Assembly: GCF_019898765.1 (NCBI RefSeq) | Contig: NZ_JAIOKB010000005.1 | Coordinates: 124,001 to 188,000, forward strand | Direction of reading: 5' to 3' | Length of the DNA: 64,000 nucleotides | Source: Sphingomonas yunnanensis | GTDB taxonomy: Bacteria > Pseudomonadota > Alphaproteobacteria > Sphingomonadales > Sphingomonadaceae | Part shown: positions 52,246 through 62,021 of the stretch, piece by piece | Position numbering within the stretch: the first letter of the stretch is position 1 | Layout of the letters: the number at the start of each line of letters is the position of its first letter | Made by a program: the position numbers and the translations under genes | Notes under the pieces: model-generated | Databases searched by the model: none | What the model saw: the letters and a program-made list of their open reading frames with translations, nothing else | What the model was told of the DNA's origin: nothing

Positions 52246-53685
52246 TCACAGCAGCGAGCCCTGGCCGCCGCGATCGTCGCGCGCCGCCTGGCGGAAGGCG
52301 GCGTGCGGGTCGAGGTGCGGCAGATCGGGGCGCTTGCCCGCCATCAGCTCGGCCAGGGTCAGGATCTGCAGCCGCGCGTAGCTGCGCCCGGTGGCGCTGC
52401 TGGCGAACCGCCCCCCCGCGGCGGCCTCGCGGATCATCGGCTCGGTCGGCGCGGCGCGGGTGACGAACACGCCCGCGATCGCGCGGTCGCGCACCATCGC
52501 CGCGTGGAGCTCGCGCACCATCGCGACGCCGACCTGCTCGCCGCTCTTCACCGACACCAGCGCGCGCTCGATCGTGCGCCCGTCGGGCCGGCAGTAGAGC
52601 AGCCCGTCGACCCCGCCGTCGGCTCCCTTGCGTCGCCCGCCGTGCGGCATCGCGCCGATCAGGAAGACGACCCACCATTGGAACTGGTAGCGGTCGCGCC
52701 GCGCCAGGTCCTCGGCCGAGGCGAGATCGCGCGGTGTTCCCTCGACGGTGAAGCGCGCCTCGGGAAAGGCGGCGTGCAGGCGTTTCTCGATCAGCGCGAT
52801 GGCGAGGTGAGTCACGTCGATCCCGACCCAGCGCCGCTCGAGCTTCTGCGCGGCGTGCACCGCGGTGCCGCAGCCGCAGAAGGGATCGAGCACGAGGTCG
52901 CCCGGCCGCGACGAGGCGGCGATGATCCGCTCCAGCAGCGCGACCGGTTTCTGTGTCGGATAGCCCAGTTTCTCGACCGAGAAGGACTTGATGTTGGGCG
53001 AGTAGAGCGCGGGATCGTCCCACACGTCGTCGATCGGCTTGCCGAGCGGGTTGGCGCCGCCGCCGCGGCGCTCGTAGCCCGCGGCGTGCGCGACATATTG
53101 CTTGTTGAAGGTCCAATCGGCGGCGGGGTCGCGGACGTAGTAGAAGATCGTGTCGTGGTTGCGCACCCAGTTGCCGGTGCGAGTCTTGAAGCCGCTCACC
53201 CAGCCCGAGCGCCACACGATCTCGCGGCGGAAGGCGCGCGGCGCGAACACGCCGTCGAGCAGCAGCTTGAGGTAATGGCCCGCGGTCGGGTCGCAGTGGA
53301 GATAGAGGCTGCCGCTGGGCTTGAGCACGCGGCGCAGCTCGATCAGCCGGATCGTCATCATGGCGAGATAGGCGAGCATGTCGTTCTCGCCGAGGAAGCG
53401 ACGGAGCGAGTCGAGCAGCTGGAAAGCATCCGCATGGCCGCTGCGCGCGACCTGGTCGAAGGCGTCGGCGGCGGCGTCGTTCCAGTGCCAGCTGTCGTGG
53501 AAGGCCTCCACCTGCGCCGCGGTGCCCGCGCCGTCGGGCGCGCGGAAGAGGATGTTGTAGCTGGCGTTCGAGTTGAACGGCGGGTCGAGGTAGATCAGGT
53601 CGACGCTGGAATCCGCGACCTCGCGCCGCAGCACGTCGAGATTGTCGCCGTAGTAGAGGTGGTTCGTCGGTCGGTTCGTGCCCAT
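52246..53685 (-). CDS. DNA N6/N4 methyltransferase fused to Mrr-like nuclease domain
   Basis: A 479-residue protein. Motif IV (LIYLDPPFN) comes first, near residue 30, and the SAM motif I region (LVLDPFCGCGTAVHAAQ) comes near 275, the beta-class order of amino-methyltransferases. After a linker, residues 345-450 form a PD-(D/E)xK-like domain: GADGGVDGLLYC, then ALVSVKSGEQVGVAMVRELH, giving D...xVK with Ser in place of Glu/Gln. The combination is seen as lone modification-dependent or type II-like fused enzymes. Target sequence is not readable. It has no separate specificity or partner gene, so it may be an orphan or self-contained restriction-modification protein. Confidence 0.85.
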   Translation of the reverse strand: MGTNRPTNHLYYGDNLDVLRREVADSSVDLIYLDPPFNSNASYNILFRAPDGAGTAAQVEAFHDSWHWNDAAADAFDQVARSGHADAFQLLDSLRRFLGENDMLAYLAMMTIRLIELRRVLKPSGSLYLHCDPTAGHYLKLLLDGVFAPRAFRREIVWRSGWVSGFKTRTGNWVRNHDTIFYYVRDPAADWTFNKQYVAHAAGYERRGGGANPLGKPIDDVWDDPALYSPNIKSFSVEKLGYPTQKPVALLERIIAASSRPGDLVLDPFCGCGTAVHAAQKLERRWVGIDVTHLAIALIEKRLHAAFPEARFTVEGTPRDLASAEDLARRDRYQFQWWVVFLIGAMPHGGRRKGADGGVDGLLYCRPDGRTIERALVSVKSGEQVGVAMVRELHAAMVRDRAIAGVFVTRAAPTEPMIREAAAGGRFASSATGRSYARLQILTLAELMAGKRPDLPHLDPHAAFRQAARDDRGGQGSLL

Positions 53686-53807
53686 GCGCGCGACCGGAGC
53701 GTGGTTGTCACGCTGGCGTCACGAGCTGGTTCGTCCGGAACGGAGGTGAGCGGCGCGGCGTGAGGGGCGGGCGATCCGAAGTGGATCATTCTGGCGTGAG
53801 AGGAGGA

Positions 53808-53947
53808 AGATCCTCCCCGGCACGGGGAGGGACCGCTCGCCCTAGGCGAGTGGTGGAGGGGGCTCTCCGCGCGGCGCAGCGTTGGTGGCAGCCCCCCTCC
53901 ACCACCGGCTACGCCGGCGCTCCCCCTCCCCGCGAGCGGGGAGGATC
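53808..53947. repeat. Large inverted repeat of intergenic type
   Basis: Arms 53808-53862 and 53891-53947 are imperfect reverse complements, each with TCCTCCCC and GGTGGAGGGGG-type text around a central 28-nt spacer. The element is of the same family as 18484-18615. It lies upstream of the methyltransferase gene and just past the hppA stop. Possibly a REP-like mobile element that also terminates transcription. Confidence 0.7.
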
Positions 53948-53961
53948 GACGAGTCGCCGCC

Positions 53962-56142
53962 TCAACCACCCCCCGCCAGCGCGGCGAGCAGCAGCAGCGC
54001 GACGATGTTGGTGATCTTGATCATCGGGTTGACCGCCGGCCCGGCGGTGTCCTTGTACGGGTCCCCGACGGTGTCGCCCGTCACCGCGGCCTTGTGCGCC
54101 TCGGAGCCCTTGCCGCCGTGGTTGCCGTCCTCGATGTACTTCTTGGCATTGTCCCAGGCGCCACCGCCCGAGGTCATCGAGAGCGCGACGAACAGCCCCG
54201 AGACGATCACGCCGAGCAGCATCGCCCCCAGCGCCGCGAAGCCGCTCGCCTGCCCGTCCACCGCGGTCACGATATAGTAGAGCGCGATCGGCGACAGCAC
54301 CGGCAGCAGCGAGGGGATGATCATCTCGCGGATCGCGGCGCGCGTCACGAGATCGACCGTGCGGCCGTAATTCGGCCGGCTGGTCCCTTCCATGATGCCG
54401 GGATTGTCGCGGAACTGCTGGCGCACCTCCTCGACCACCGCGCCCGCCGCGCGCCCCACCGCGGTCATGCCGAAGGCGCCGAAGAGATAGGGCAGCAATG
54501 CGCCGAGCAGCAGCCCGACGATCACGTACGGGTTGCTGAGCGAGAAGTTGACCGACAGGTCGGGAAAATAGGTCTGCAAATCGGTGGTATAGGCGCCGAA
54601 CAGCACCAGCGCGGCGAGCCCGGCCGAGCCGATCGCATAGCCCTTGGTCACCGCCTTGGTGGTGTTGCCGACCGCGTCGAGCGCGTCGGTCCGCTCGCGC
54701 ACCTCGTCCTCCAGCCCCGCCATCTCGGCGATGCCGCCGGCATTGTCGGTCACCGGGCCATAAGCGTCGAGCGCCACCACCATGCCCGCCTGCGACAGCA
54801 TCGCGGTCGCGGCGAAGGCGATGCCGATGATCCCGGCGAGCTTGTAGGCGGCGACCACCGCGACCACGATCACCAAGGTCGGCAGCGCGGTCGCCTCGAG
54901 GCTGATCGCGAGGCCCTGGATCACGTTGGTGCCGTGGCCGGTCTCGCTCGCCTTGGCGATCGACTTGACCGGGCGGTAGTTGGTGCCGGTGTAGTACTCA
55001 GTGATCCACACGATCAGCCCGGTCACCGCCAGCCCGATCAGCATCGAGAAGAACAGGTCGTAGCCGGTGAAGGCGCTCGCCGCGGGCACGCCCGCGACGC
55101 CGCTCGCCGCCTGCGAGGTCGCGCCCGCGTCGGGCACCGCGCCGCTGCCGGCGTCGAGGAAGCCCGCGCCGCCGATCACGCGGTGCAGGTCGCCGAGCGT
55201 CCACTGCGTCACCGCCCAGATCGCGGGGATCGACAGCAGCGCCGAGGTCCAGAAGCCCTTGTACAGCGCGCCCATGATCGAGCCGCCGCCGAGCCGCACC
55301 ATATAGGTGCCGATGATCGAGGTGATGATGCACACGCCGCCGACCGCGAGCGGCAGGCTCATCAGCCGCATCAGCTCGGCCGCGTCGGCCTGGATCAGCA
55401 GCGCGATCGACACCATGGTGACGCCGAGCGTGACGACATAGGTCTCGAACAGGTCGGCGGCCATGCCGGCGCAGTCGCCGACGTTGTCGCCGACATTGTC
55501 CGCGATCACCGCGGGGTTGCGCGGATCGTCCTCGGGGATGCCGGCCTCGACCTTGCCGACCAGGTCGGCGCCGACGTCGGCCGCCTTGGTGAAGATGCCG
55601 CCGCCCAGCCGCGCGAAGATCGAGATCAGCGAGGCGCCGAACGCCAGCGCGGTGAGCGCCTCGACGATCGCGCGGTCGTTGGGCAACAGCCCCGCCGGTC
55701 CGGTCAGATACCAGAAGAACAAGGCGATGGAGAGCAGCCCCAGCCCGGCGACGAGCATCCCCGTCACCGCGCCCGAGCGGAACGCCATGGTCAGCCCGCG
55801 CTGGAGCGTGTGGCGTGCCGCCTCGGCGGTGCGGACGTTGGCGCGCACCGAGATCGTCATGCCGACGAACCCGGCCAGGCCGGAAAGCAAGGCGCCGATG
55901 ACGAAGCCGATCGTCGACAGCAGCCCGAGCGTGACCGCGAGCACGACCGCGACGATCGCGCCGACCACGGCGATGGTGGTGTACTGGCGCCCGAGATAGG
56001 CCTTGGCCCCCTCCTGGATCGCGCCCGCGATATCCTGCATCCGCTCATTGCCCGGCGACGCGGCGAGCACCTGGCGGCTGGTGACGAAGCCATAGAGTAC
56101 GGCGATGACGCCGCAGACGATGGCAAGGTAGACGATCGTCAT
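53962..56142 (-). CDS. hppA: K+-independent membrane H+-translocating pyrophosphatase
   Basis: A 726-residue protein with about 16 TM helices. The pyrophosphate site [20 protein letters not shown], then [20 protein letters not shown], is intact. The type-determining segment is [10 protein letters not shown], with Lys and Thr at the positions that define the K+-independent subclass. It couples PPi hydrolysis to proton export across the inner membrane. The start ATG follows AGGAGG at 10 nt. Position beside thiL and near nusB is common in sphingomonads. It is monocistronic with a large palindrome after its stop. Confidence 0.97.
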   Translation of the reverse strand: MTIVYLAIVCGVIAVLYGFVTSRQVLAASPGNERMQDIAGAIQEGAKAYLGRQYTTIAVVGAIVAVVLAVTLGLLSTIGFVIGALLSGLAGFVGMTISVRANVRTAEAARHTLQRGLTMAFRSGAVTGMLVAGLGLLSIALFFWYLTGPAGLLPNDRAIVEALTALAFGASLISIFARLGGGIFTKAADVGADLVGKVEAGIPEDDPRNPAVIADNVGDNVGDCAGMAADLFETYVVTLGVTMVSIALLIQADAAELMRLMSLPLAVGGVCIITSIIGTYMVRLGGGSIMGALYKGFWTSALLSIPAIWAVTQWTLGDLHRVIGGAGFLDAGSGAVPDAGATSQAASGVAGVPAASAFTGYDLFFSMLIGLAVTGLIVWITEYYTGTNYRPVKSIAKASETGHGTNVIQGLAISLEATALPTLVIVVAVVAAYKLAGIIGIAFAATAMLSQAGMVVALDAYGPVTDNAGGIAEMAGLEDEVRERTDALDAVGNTTKAVTKGYAIGSAGLAALVLFGAYTTDLQTYFPDLSVNFSLSNPYVIVGLLLGALLPYLFGAFGMTAVGRAAGAVVEEVRQQFRDNPGIMEGTSRPNYGRTVDLVTRAAIREMIIPSLLPVLSPIALYYIVTAVDGQASGFAALGAMLLGVIVSGLFVALSMTSGGGAWDNAKKYIEDGNHGGKGSEAHKAAVTGDTVGDPYKDTAGPAVNPMIKITNIVALLLLAALAGGG

Positions 56143-56222
56143 GCCTCACATCCCTCCTGTTGCGCGCCCGGTCTGTCGCCGGGAGGTGTCGCGCGGGAAG
56201 CGGAGGCTAACATGCGGGAACG

Positions 56223-57101
56223 TCAGCGCAACCCGTGCTCATACCCGAGCCTTGGAGGGGGCGGCAGCGGCTCGCCGGCGCGGGTCAGCCGCAGCCCTGC
56301 GCCGGGTTCGAAGCGGCCGACCCGGGTCGCCGGCACGGGCGCGACGAAGCCGGGCGCGGCGGCGAACAGCAGCTCGTAATCGTCGCCCGCGGTCGCGGCC
56401 GCGAGCGCGTCGGTGACGCCCGCCGCCAGCGGCACGTCGGCGAGCTCGACCGTCACCGCGACGCCGCTCGCCGCCGCCATCCGCGCCGCGTCGATCAGTA
56501 GCCCGTCGGAGACGTCCATCATCGCGGCGACCAGCGGCGCCAGCGCGCGCCCCTCGGCGAGCCGCGGCACCGGGCGGCGGTAGCGCGCCAGCAGCTCAGG
56601 CTCGCCGTGGCCCGTGCGCGCGATCGCCAGCCCCGCGCCGGCGTCGCCGATCGTGCCGGTGACCCACAGCGTATCGCCCGCGCGCGCGCCGGACCGCGGC
56701 GGCGCGGCGGCGTCGCGCCCGATCGCGGTGAGCGTCAGCACGCGGGGTGCGCCGGCGGGCAGCGTCACCGTGTCGCCGCCGAGCAGGGCGCCGCCGAGGT
56801 CGCGCAGCGCGGCGTCGAGCCCGTCGATGAAGGCGGCGTCCCAGTCGGCGTCGCGCAGCGGGTAGCTGAGCAGCACGCCCTCGACCAGCGCGCCCTTGCC
56901 GGCCAGATCGGAGTAGTTGGTCGCGAGCAGCTTCCACGCGACGTCGGCGGCGGGGTCGTCGGGGAGGAAGTGGACGCCCTCGACCAGCGTGTCCGTGGTG
57001 AGCGTATAGTCGCCCAATGTCGCGGTATCGTCGGCGAGGCCGCGCGCGCCGGGGTGGAGCGGCAGCCGGCGCAGGCGCGCGAGGAGATCGGCCTCGGTCA
57101 T
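56223..57101 (-). CDS. thiL: Thiamine-monophosphate kinase
   Basis: A 292-residue ATP-dependent kinase that makes thiamine diphosphate from the monophosphate. DDTATLGDYTLTTDTLVEGV with the Mg-binding Asp pair is at residues 24-45, WKLLATNYSDLAGKGA near 57, and MMDVSDGLLIDAARM near 195, with AATAGDDYELLFAA near 235. The usual order of the AIR-synthase superfamily fold is kept. A D-D-S/T residue pattern typical of ThiL is present. It is transcribed toward hppA with an 80-bp gap. The start ATG 57101 is supported by reading frame and homology. Confidence 0.95.
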   Translation of the reverse strand: MTEADLLARLRRLPLHPGARGLADDTATLGDYTLTTDTLVEGVHFLPDDPAADVAWKLLATNYSDLAGKGALVEGVLLSYPLRDADWDAAFIDGLDAALRDLGGALLGGDTVTLPAGAPRVLTLTAIGRDAAAPPRSGARAGDTLWVTGTIGDAGAGLAIARTGHGEPELLARYRRPVPRLAEGRALAPLVAAMMDVSDGLLIDAARMAAASGVAVTVELADVPLAAGVTDALAAATAGDDYELLFAAAPGFVAPVPATRVGRFEPGAGLRLTRAGEPLPPPPRLGYEHGLR

Positions 57102-57197
57102 GCGCGCGGCATAGCCGCGGCCGGCAGGGTTGTCGTGCGTGGCGAACCGCTCGTTAACGCCCGGCCCCTAAGGTCGCTCGCTCGATAGGAGCTGACG

Positions 57198-57572
57198 ATG
57201 TCGGGCGTACCGGCCGAACACGATGACCTGCGCCGGCGGATGGCGCGTTTCCTCCCCCTGATGGACTCGACCGGCCATGCCAGCGGCGTGCTGCTGCGCG
57301 AGCGGCTCGAGTTCTCGCGCATCTTCCAGACACACAGCCAGGAGGAGCAGCGCGCGGTCGCCGCGCGTGCCGTGGCCGAGCCGAGCTTCGCCCCCACCGC
57401 GGCGGCGTATCGCGAGCAGCTCGACGGGCTTCGCACCGACTACAGCGCGCATATCGCGCACTGGCCGCCTTCGGCGATCCGCGACGACGCCGGCGGCTAT
57501 CGCGCCGCGGTGTTGACCTTGCAGCGCCGCTTCCACGACCTGCTCGCCTGGGAGGAGCGCCACCTGCTGTGA
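57198..57572 (+). CDS. Hypothetical 124-aa helical protein
   Basis: A 124-residue protein from ATG 57198 with TAGGAG at 8 nt. It reads MSGVPAEHDDLRRRMARFLP, then VLLRERLEFSRIFQTHSQEEQ and LLAWEERHLL. It is acidic/arginine-rich and almost wholly helical, with regularly spaced Leu and His/Glu residues (HSQEE, WEERH) reminiscent of small hemerythrin-like bundles, but no confirmed motif. It is divergent from thiL with 96 bp between. I do not recognise a family. Confidence 0.7.
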   Translation: MSGVPAEHDDLRRRMARFLPLMDSTGHASGVLLRERLEFSRIFQTHSQEEQRAVAARAVAEPSFAPTAAAYREQLDGLRTDYSAHIAHWPPSAIRDDAGGYRAAVLTLQRRFHDLLAWEERHLL

Positions 57573-57687
57573 TCGGCGCGCGCGCCCGCTATGATGGGAG
57601 TGGAAGGCGCGGGATGGCGCAGCGGCGGGCGGAACTGGAGGCGGCGATAGCGTGGGGGTGTCGCTCGCGCGCGCCCGTTTCTCGATC

Positions 57688-57766
57688 GTCATCCCGGCGA
57701 GCCGGGATTCATGTCGCCGCTTGAGCCGCGGCCGAGGCGCGCCCGGCGCCATGGATCGCGGCTCAA
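57688..57766. repeat. REP-like palindromic element
   Basis: Contains the tight hairpin TCCCGGCGAGCCGGGA at 57692-57707 and the arms TTGAGCCGCG (57721-57730) and CGCGGCTCAA (57757-57766). The opening GTCATCCCGGCGA resembles the core of the elements at 9903-9999 and 59221-59372. It occupies the gap between the 124-aa gene and the DUF4169 gene, converging units, and could stop both transcripts. Confidence 0.65.
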
Positions 57767-57814
57767 GGCCGGGAGACGGCGCGGTGAGACGATCCAGGCG
57801 CCTCTACGCTCCGC

Positions 57815-57991
57815 TCATTCCTCGCGCTTGGCCCCATCAAGCGCCGCCTCGCGCCGCTCGCGCTCCTGCCGCTCGGCCTGTTTCTCCGCCTTGGTGCGGC
57901 CGTGCGCGGCGCGATTGGCCGCCGCCTGCGCCGCGTCCTCCGCCCGCCGCTTCGCCTTTCGCGCGCGGCTCAGCGAGACCAGCTCGCCCAT
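57815..57991 (-). CDS. DUF4169 family small protein
   Basis: A 58-residue protein starting MGELVSLSRARKAKRRAEDA and ending with EREALDGAKREE-like text. The VSLSRARKAKRRAE opening and alanine/glutamate-rich single helix are characteristic of DUF4169, small alphaproteobacterial proteins of unknown role usually next to nusB. The start ATG lies one base after the nusB stop. Composition and position support a genuine gene despite its length. Confidence 0.85.
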   Translation of the reverse strand: MGELVSLSRARKAKRRAEDAAQAAANRAAHGRTKAEKQAERQERERREAALDGAKREE

Positions 57992-57992
57992 C

Positions 57993-58448
57993 TCAGGCGC
58001 GCACGTCCTTGGCGATATTGTCGAGCAGCCCGTTGACGAAGCCGGCCTCGCGCTTCTGGTAGAAAGCGTGCGCGACGTCGACATAGGAGCTGATCGCCGC
58101 GCCCACCGGCACGTCGTCGCGCGCGAGCAGCTCGTAGCAGCCGGCGCGCAGGATCGCCTTCATCGGCTTGTCGAGCCGCTCCAGCGTCCAGCCGGTGCTA
58201 AGCTTCGCCTCGATCAGCCGGTCGATCTCGCCCTGGCGCGCGTTCGTGCCGGTGACGAGGTCGTCGAAGAAGTCGATGTCGGCCTCGGCATATTGCGCCT
58301 CCTCGATCTCGGCGCCGAGCCGGTGGTGGTGGAACTCGTGGAGCAGCGCGGGCATGGCGGTGCCCTCCATCTCATGCTGGTACAGAGCCTGGACAGCGGC
58401 GAGGCGAGCGGCGGCGCGGGCCTTGGTGCGGGCAGCGGTGCGGGACAT
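57993..58448 (-). CDS. nusB: Transcription antitermination factor NusB
   Basis: A 151-residue NusB from ATG 58448; upstream codons are dropped because SRTAARTKARAAARLAAVQALYQ is the usual N-terminus with the arginine-rich RNA-binding motif. ARLAAVQALYQHEMEG and LYAKDD-type C-terminal text (ISSYVDVAHAFYQKREAGFV) are diagnostic. NusB binds boxA RNA with NusE for rRNA antitermination. It is cotranscribed with the DUF4169 gene and divergent from the DUF892 gene. Confidence 0.95.
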   Translation of the reverse strand: MSRTAARTKARAAARLAAVQALYQHEMEGTAMPALLHEFHHHRLGAEIEEAQYAEADIDFFDDLVTGTNARQGEIDRLIEAKLSTGWTLERLDKPMKAILRAGCYELLARDDVPVGAAISSYVDVAHAFYQKREAGFVNGLLDNIAKDVRA

Positions 58449-58611
58449 AAGCGGCGCCCTGTACGCTTGCGGCGCCGTTTCGTCACCCCCCGGCACTGGC
58501 AGCGTCCCGGTCCCTCGCGCCGCGGCCGTTGATCTCGATCAGCAACTTCGTCCGCAACGTCCGCCGCTCGGCCACGTTCGTGGCGCAGACCCCCAGCCAA
58601 GGAGCATCACC

Positions 58612-59127
58612 ATGGGCCTGTTCACCAAGGACATCGCGACGCTGCACGACCTGTTCCTGCACACGCTGCAGGACATCTATTACGCCGAGAACCAGATCAC
58701 CAAGGCGCTGCCCAAGATGATCGAGAAGGCGACCGCGCCCGAGCTCAAGCAGGGCTTCGAGACCCACCTGCGCGAGACCGAGGGCCAGATCGCACGGCTC
58801 GAGCAGGCGTTCGAGGTGCTGGGCGAGAAGGCCAAGGCGGTCACCTGCCCGGCGATCGACGGCATCATCAAGGAGACCAACGAGGTCGCCGGCGATATCG
58901 CCGACAAATCGGTGCTCGACGCCGCCCTGATCGCCTCGGCTCAGGCGGTCGAACATTATGAGATCACGCGTTACGGCACGCTGATCGCCTGGGCCAAGCA
59001 GATGGGTCACGACCAGGTCGTCACCCTGCTCCAGGCGACGCTCGACGAGGAGAAGTCGACCGACGAGAAGCTGACCACGCTGGCCGAGAGCAAGGCCAAC
59101 GCGAAGGCGGACCTGGCGACCGCGTGA
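58612..59127 (+). CDS. Ferritin-like DUF892 (YciE/YciF-type) stress protein
   Basis: A 171-residue four-helix bundle with the DUF892 opening: DIATLHDLFLHTLQDIYYAE, where the Asp/Glu ligands cluster. NQITKALPKMIEKATAPELK, then ETHLRETEGQIARLEQAFEV and EHYEITRYGTLIAWA complete the helix set; Glu and His positions fit a diiron or similar metal site. Family members such as YciE/YciF are induced by stress. ATG 58612 follows AAGGAG at 7 nt. It is monocistronic and precedes a REP-rich gap. Confidence 0.93.
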   Translation: MGLFTKDIATLHDLFLHTLQDIYYAENQITKALPKMIEKATAPELKQGFETHLRETEGQIARLEQAFEVLGEKAKAVTCPAIDGIIKETNEVAGDIADKSVLDAALIASAQAVEHYEITRYGTLIAWAKQMGHDQVVTLLQATLDEEKSTDEKLTTLAESKANAKADLATA

Positions 59128-59467
59128 GGGGCGGGGAGCGGCTCGGCAAAGGGCGGCTCCCTTGACTTGGTAGGATAGGGCCTCTGGTCGGAGACACGTT
59201 GGGCACCCTTCCTCCTTGTTCCCCGGCGAAAGCCGGGGTCCAGTTGGGCGACGCTGCTGAGGCAGGTAAGGGGCGTCACGTTTACGTCTCCGCGTGAGCC
59301 GACGTTGGCATGTGACGACGGTCGCGCGTCGTATCGATGGCCTTCCCAACTGGGCCCCGGCCTGCGTCGGGGAGCGAGTGGTGGGTAGGCGGGGCGATTA
59401 CGATCGACGCGCGACCAGCAACTCCACCCCCTTCATCCCGCCTGCGCGGCCCGCTAGGGCGAGTCCC
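59128..59467. other. 340-bp intergenic region with REP-like pair
   Basis: Between the DUF892 gene and hrpB no coding frame is convincing, although the hrpB frame is open from 59294. It contains the inverted pair at 59221-59372, which supplies termination-like structure for the upstream gene. The short region after 59372 should hold the hrpB promoter; none was defined. Confidence 0.6.
59221..59372. repeat. REP-like inverted repeat pair
   Basis: Arms of 28 nt at 59221-59248 and 59345-59372 match as reverse complements at about 24 of 28 positions around a 96-nt spacer. Each contains CCCAACTGG and CCCCGGC...CGGGG text and folds on itself (CCCCGGCGAAAGCCGGGG in the left arm). The form is related to 9903-9999, so the same element family is repeated within the window. 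Confidence 0.75.
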
Positions 59468-61897
59468 GTGACCCCGACGCTGCCGATCCACGCCGTCCTC
59501 CCCGACCTGCTCGCCGCGCTGCGCGACGTCGGCGCGGCGGTGCTGGTCGCGCCGCCCGGCGCGGGCAAGACCACCGCGGTCGCCCCCGCGCTGCTCGCCG
59601 AGCCCTGGTGCGACGGCGAGATCATCGTCACCTCGCCGCGCCGCCTCGCCGCGCGCGCCGCGGCCGAGCGGATGGCGCAGCTCGCCGGCGAGCCGGTCGG
59701 CCGCACCTTCGGCTATGCCACGAGGCTCGACACCCAGCGCTCCGCCGCGACGCGGGTCACCGTCGTCACCGAGGGCATCCTCACCGCGCGGCTTCAGAGC
59801 GACCCCGAGCTGAACGGCGTCTCCGCGCTGCTGTTCGACGAGGTGCACGAGCGCAGCCTCGACGGCGACTTCGGTCTCGCGCTCGCGCTCGACGCGCGCG
59901 CCGCGCTGCGCCCCGGGCTGCGCATCATCGCCATGTCGGCGACGCTCGACGGTGCGCGCTTCGCCGCGCTGCTCGACGGCGCGCCGGTGGTGGAGAGCGA
60001 GGGGCGAAGCTACCCGCTGGACCTGCGCCACCTCGGCCGCGCCGCCGAGGCGCGGCTGGAGGATTCGATGGCGGCCGCGATCCGCCTGGCGCTGCGCGAG
60101 GAGGAGGGCGGGGTGCTCGCCTTCCTGCCCGGCGTCGCCGAGATCGAGCGCACCGCCGAGCGAGTCGGCGACGTGCCCGGGGTGCGGCTCCACCGCCTTC
60201 ACGGTAGCCTCGATCCGGCCGCGCAGCGCGCCGCGATCCGCGCGGAGCCCGACGGTGCGCGCAAGCTGGTGCTCGCCACCAGCATCGCCGAGACCAGCCT
60301 GACGCTCGACGGCATCCGACTGGTGGTCGACAGCGGCGTGGCGCGGCGCCCGCGGTACGATCGTGCCGCGGGGATGACTCGTCTGGTCACCGAGCGCGCC
60401 AGTCAGGCCGCGGCGACGCAGCGCGCCGGCCGCGCCGCGCGCCAGGGACCGGGGGTGGCCTATCGATTGTGGGAGGCGGCGGCGACCGCGGGCATGTCGC
60501 GTTTCGACCCGCCCGAGATCCTCGAGGCGGACCTCTCCGCTCTGGTGCTCGCCTGCGCTTTGTGGGGCGTGAGCGACCCGCGCGAGCTGCGCTGGCTCGA
60601 CGCGCCTCCGCAAGCCGCGGTGGCGGAGGCGCGCGCGCGACTCGCCGCGCTGGGCGCGCTCGACGCCGACTCGCGCCCGACCGCGCACGGCCGCGCCATC
60701 GCGGCGCTGCCGATGCCGCCGCGGCTCGCGCACATGCTGCTCGCCGCGCCCGACCCGCGCCGCGCCGCCGAGGTGGCGGTGCTGCTGCAGGAGCGCGGAC
60801 TCGGCGGGCCGGACGCCGACCTCGAGCTGCGGTGGCGGCGCTGGCGCGGCGACCGCTCGCCCAAGGCGGAGAGCGCGCGCGGACTGGCGAAGCGCTGGGC
60901 CGGTCTGGTGAAGCGCGGGCAGAGCGAGGGCGCGCCCGCCTCGATCGGCGCCTGTGTCGCGCTCGGCTTCCCCGACCGCGTGGCGCGGCGGCGCGACGCG
61001 GGCGGCGAACGCTGGGTGTCCGCCGGCGGTCGCGGTTTCAAGCTCGACCCGACCTCGCCGCTCGCCGCCGCCGAGTGGCTCGCGGTGGCGGAGACGCAGG
61101 GCATGGCGGCGGGAGCGCGCATCCTCGCCGCCGCCCCGATCGCGGCGGAGGAGGTCGAGGCGCTGTTCGCCGACCGCATCGAGACGCGCCGCACCGCCGA
61201 CTTCGACGCCGCGACCGGCGCGGTGCAGCCGCTGCGCGAGCGCCGGCTCGGCGCGATCCGGCTGTCGAGCGGGCCCGACAGCGCGGCCGACCCCGCGGTC
61301 ATCGCGGCGGCGCTGGTCGAGGGCGCGCGCGCGCACGGTCTGGCGCCGCTGCCCTGGTCGCGCGCGGCCGAGGCGCTGCGCACGCGCGCGGCCTACGCGG
61401 GGGTGCCGCTCGACGACGCGACGCTGCTGGCGCGGCTCGACGACTGGCTGCCCGCGCTGGTCGAGGGCAAGCGCCGGCTCGACGCGATCGCGCCGGGGGC
61501 GCTGGTCGAGGCGCTGCGCGGGCTGCTCGGCTGGGACGCGCTGCGCGCGATCGACCGCGTCGCGCCGGCGGACTTCACCAGCCCGGCGGGCTCGACCCAC
61601 GGGATCGACTATGGCGCCGAGGCGGGACCGACGGTGGAGCTGCGCGTCCAGGCTTTGTTCGGTCTCGACCATCACCCGGTGGTCGGGACGGAGCGCGTGC
61701 CGCTGGTGCTATCGCTGACCTCGCCCGCGGGCCGTCCGATCCAGACGACGCGCGACCTGCCGGGCTTCTGGCGCGGCAGCTGGCACGCGGTCGCCAAGGA
61801 GATGCGCGGCCGCTACCCGCGCCATCCCTGGCCCGACGAGCCCGCTGCCGCCGCGGCGACGCTGCGCACCAAGAACGCCGACGCGCGCCGGGGGTGA
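59468..61897 (+). CDS. hrpB: ATP-dependent helicase HrpB
   Basis: An 809-residue DExH-box helicase starting at GTG 59468, which yields the family opening IHAVLPDLLAALRD just before motif I. Motifs: I (GAGKTTAV) near residue 30, II (LFDEVHERS, the DEVH box) near residue 125, III (AMSATLD) and VI (QRAGRAARQGPG) near residue 320. The C-terminal HrpB domain follows. Members act on RNA or DNA; E. coli HrpB has no firm role. It is monocistronic. The more upstream open frame reads an intergenic repeat and is not adopted. Confidence 0.92.
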   Translation: MTPTLPIHAVLPDLLAALRDVGAAVLVAPPGAGKTTAVAPALLAEPWCDGEIIVTSPRRLAARAAAERMAQLAGEPVGRTFGYATRLDTQRSAATRVTVVTEGILTARLQSDPELNGVSALLFDEVHERSLDGDFGLALALDARAALRPGLRIIAMSATLDGARFAALLDGAPVVESEGRSYPLDLRHLGRAAEARLEDSMAAAIRLALREEEGGVLAFLPGVAEIERTAERVGDVPGVRLHRLHGSLDPAAQRAAIRAEPDGARKLVLATSIAETSLTLDGIRLVVDSGVARRPRYDRAAGMTRLVTERASQAAATQRAGRAARQGPGVAYRLWEAAATAGMSRFDPPEILEADLSALVLACALWGVSDPRELRWLDAPPQAAVAEARARLAALGALDADSRPTAHGRAIAALPMPPRLAHMLLAAPDPRRAAEVAVLLQERGLGGPDADLELRWRRWRGDRSPKAESARGLAKRWAGLVKRGQSEGAPASIGACVALGFPDRVARRRDAGGERWVSAGGRGFKLDPTSPLAAAEWLAVAETQGMAAGARILAAAPIAAEEVEALFADRIETRRTADFDAATGAVQPLRERRLGAIRLSSGPDSAADPAVIAAALVEGARAHGLAPLPWSRAAEALRTRAAYAGVPLDDATLLARLDDWLPALVEGKRRLDAIAPGALVEALRGLLGWDALRAIDRVAPADFTSPAGSTHGIDYGAEAGPTVELRVQALFGLDHHPVVGTERVPLVLSLTSPAGRPIQTTRDLPGFWRGSWHAVAKEMRGRYPRHPWPDEPAAAAATLRTKNADARRG

Positions 61898-62021
61898 GGC
61901 GGCACGCGCGCTGGGTACCGCGCACACAGTACAAGCGAAGATACGCCATGGGATTGTGAACATTAACATCAGCAATCTCGTACAAGCCGGACATAATCAC
62001 AAACGAGCAACAATCCAGCGA

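Noticed and set aside
53962..61675. Long antisense open frames over hppA and hrpB (hundreds of residues rich in R, A, G, H and E)
   Set aside because: They mirror the codon usage of genuine genes on the other strand; composition is low-complexity and no motif is recognisable. High GC makes such open frames common.
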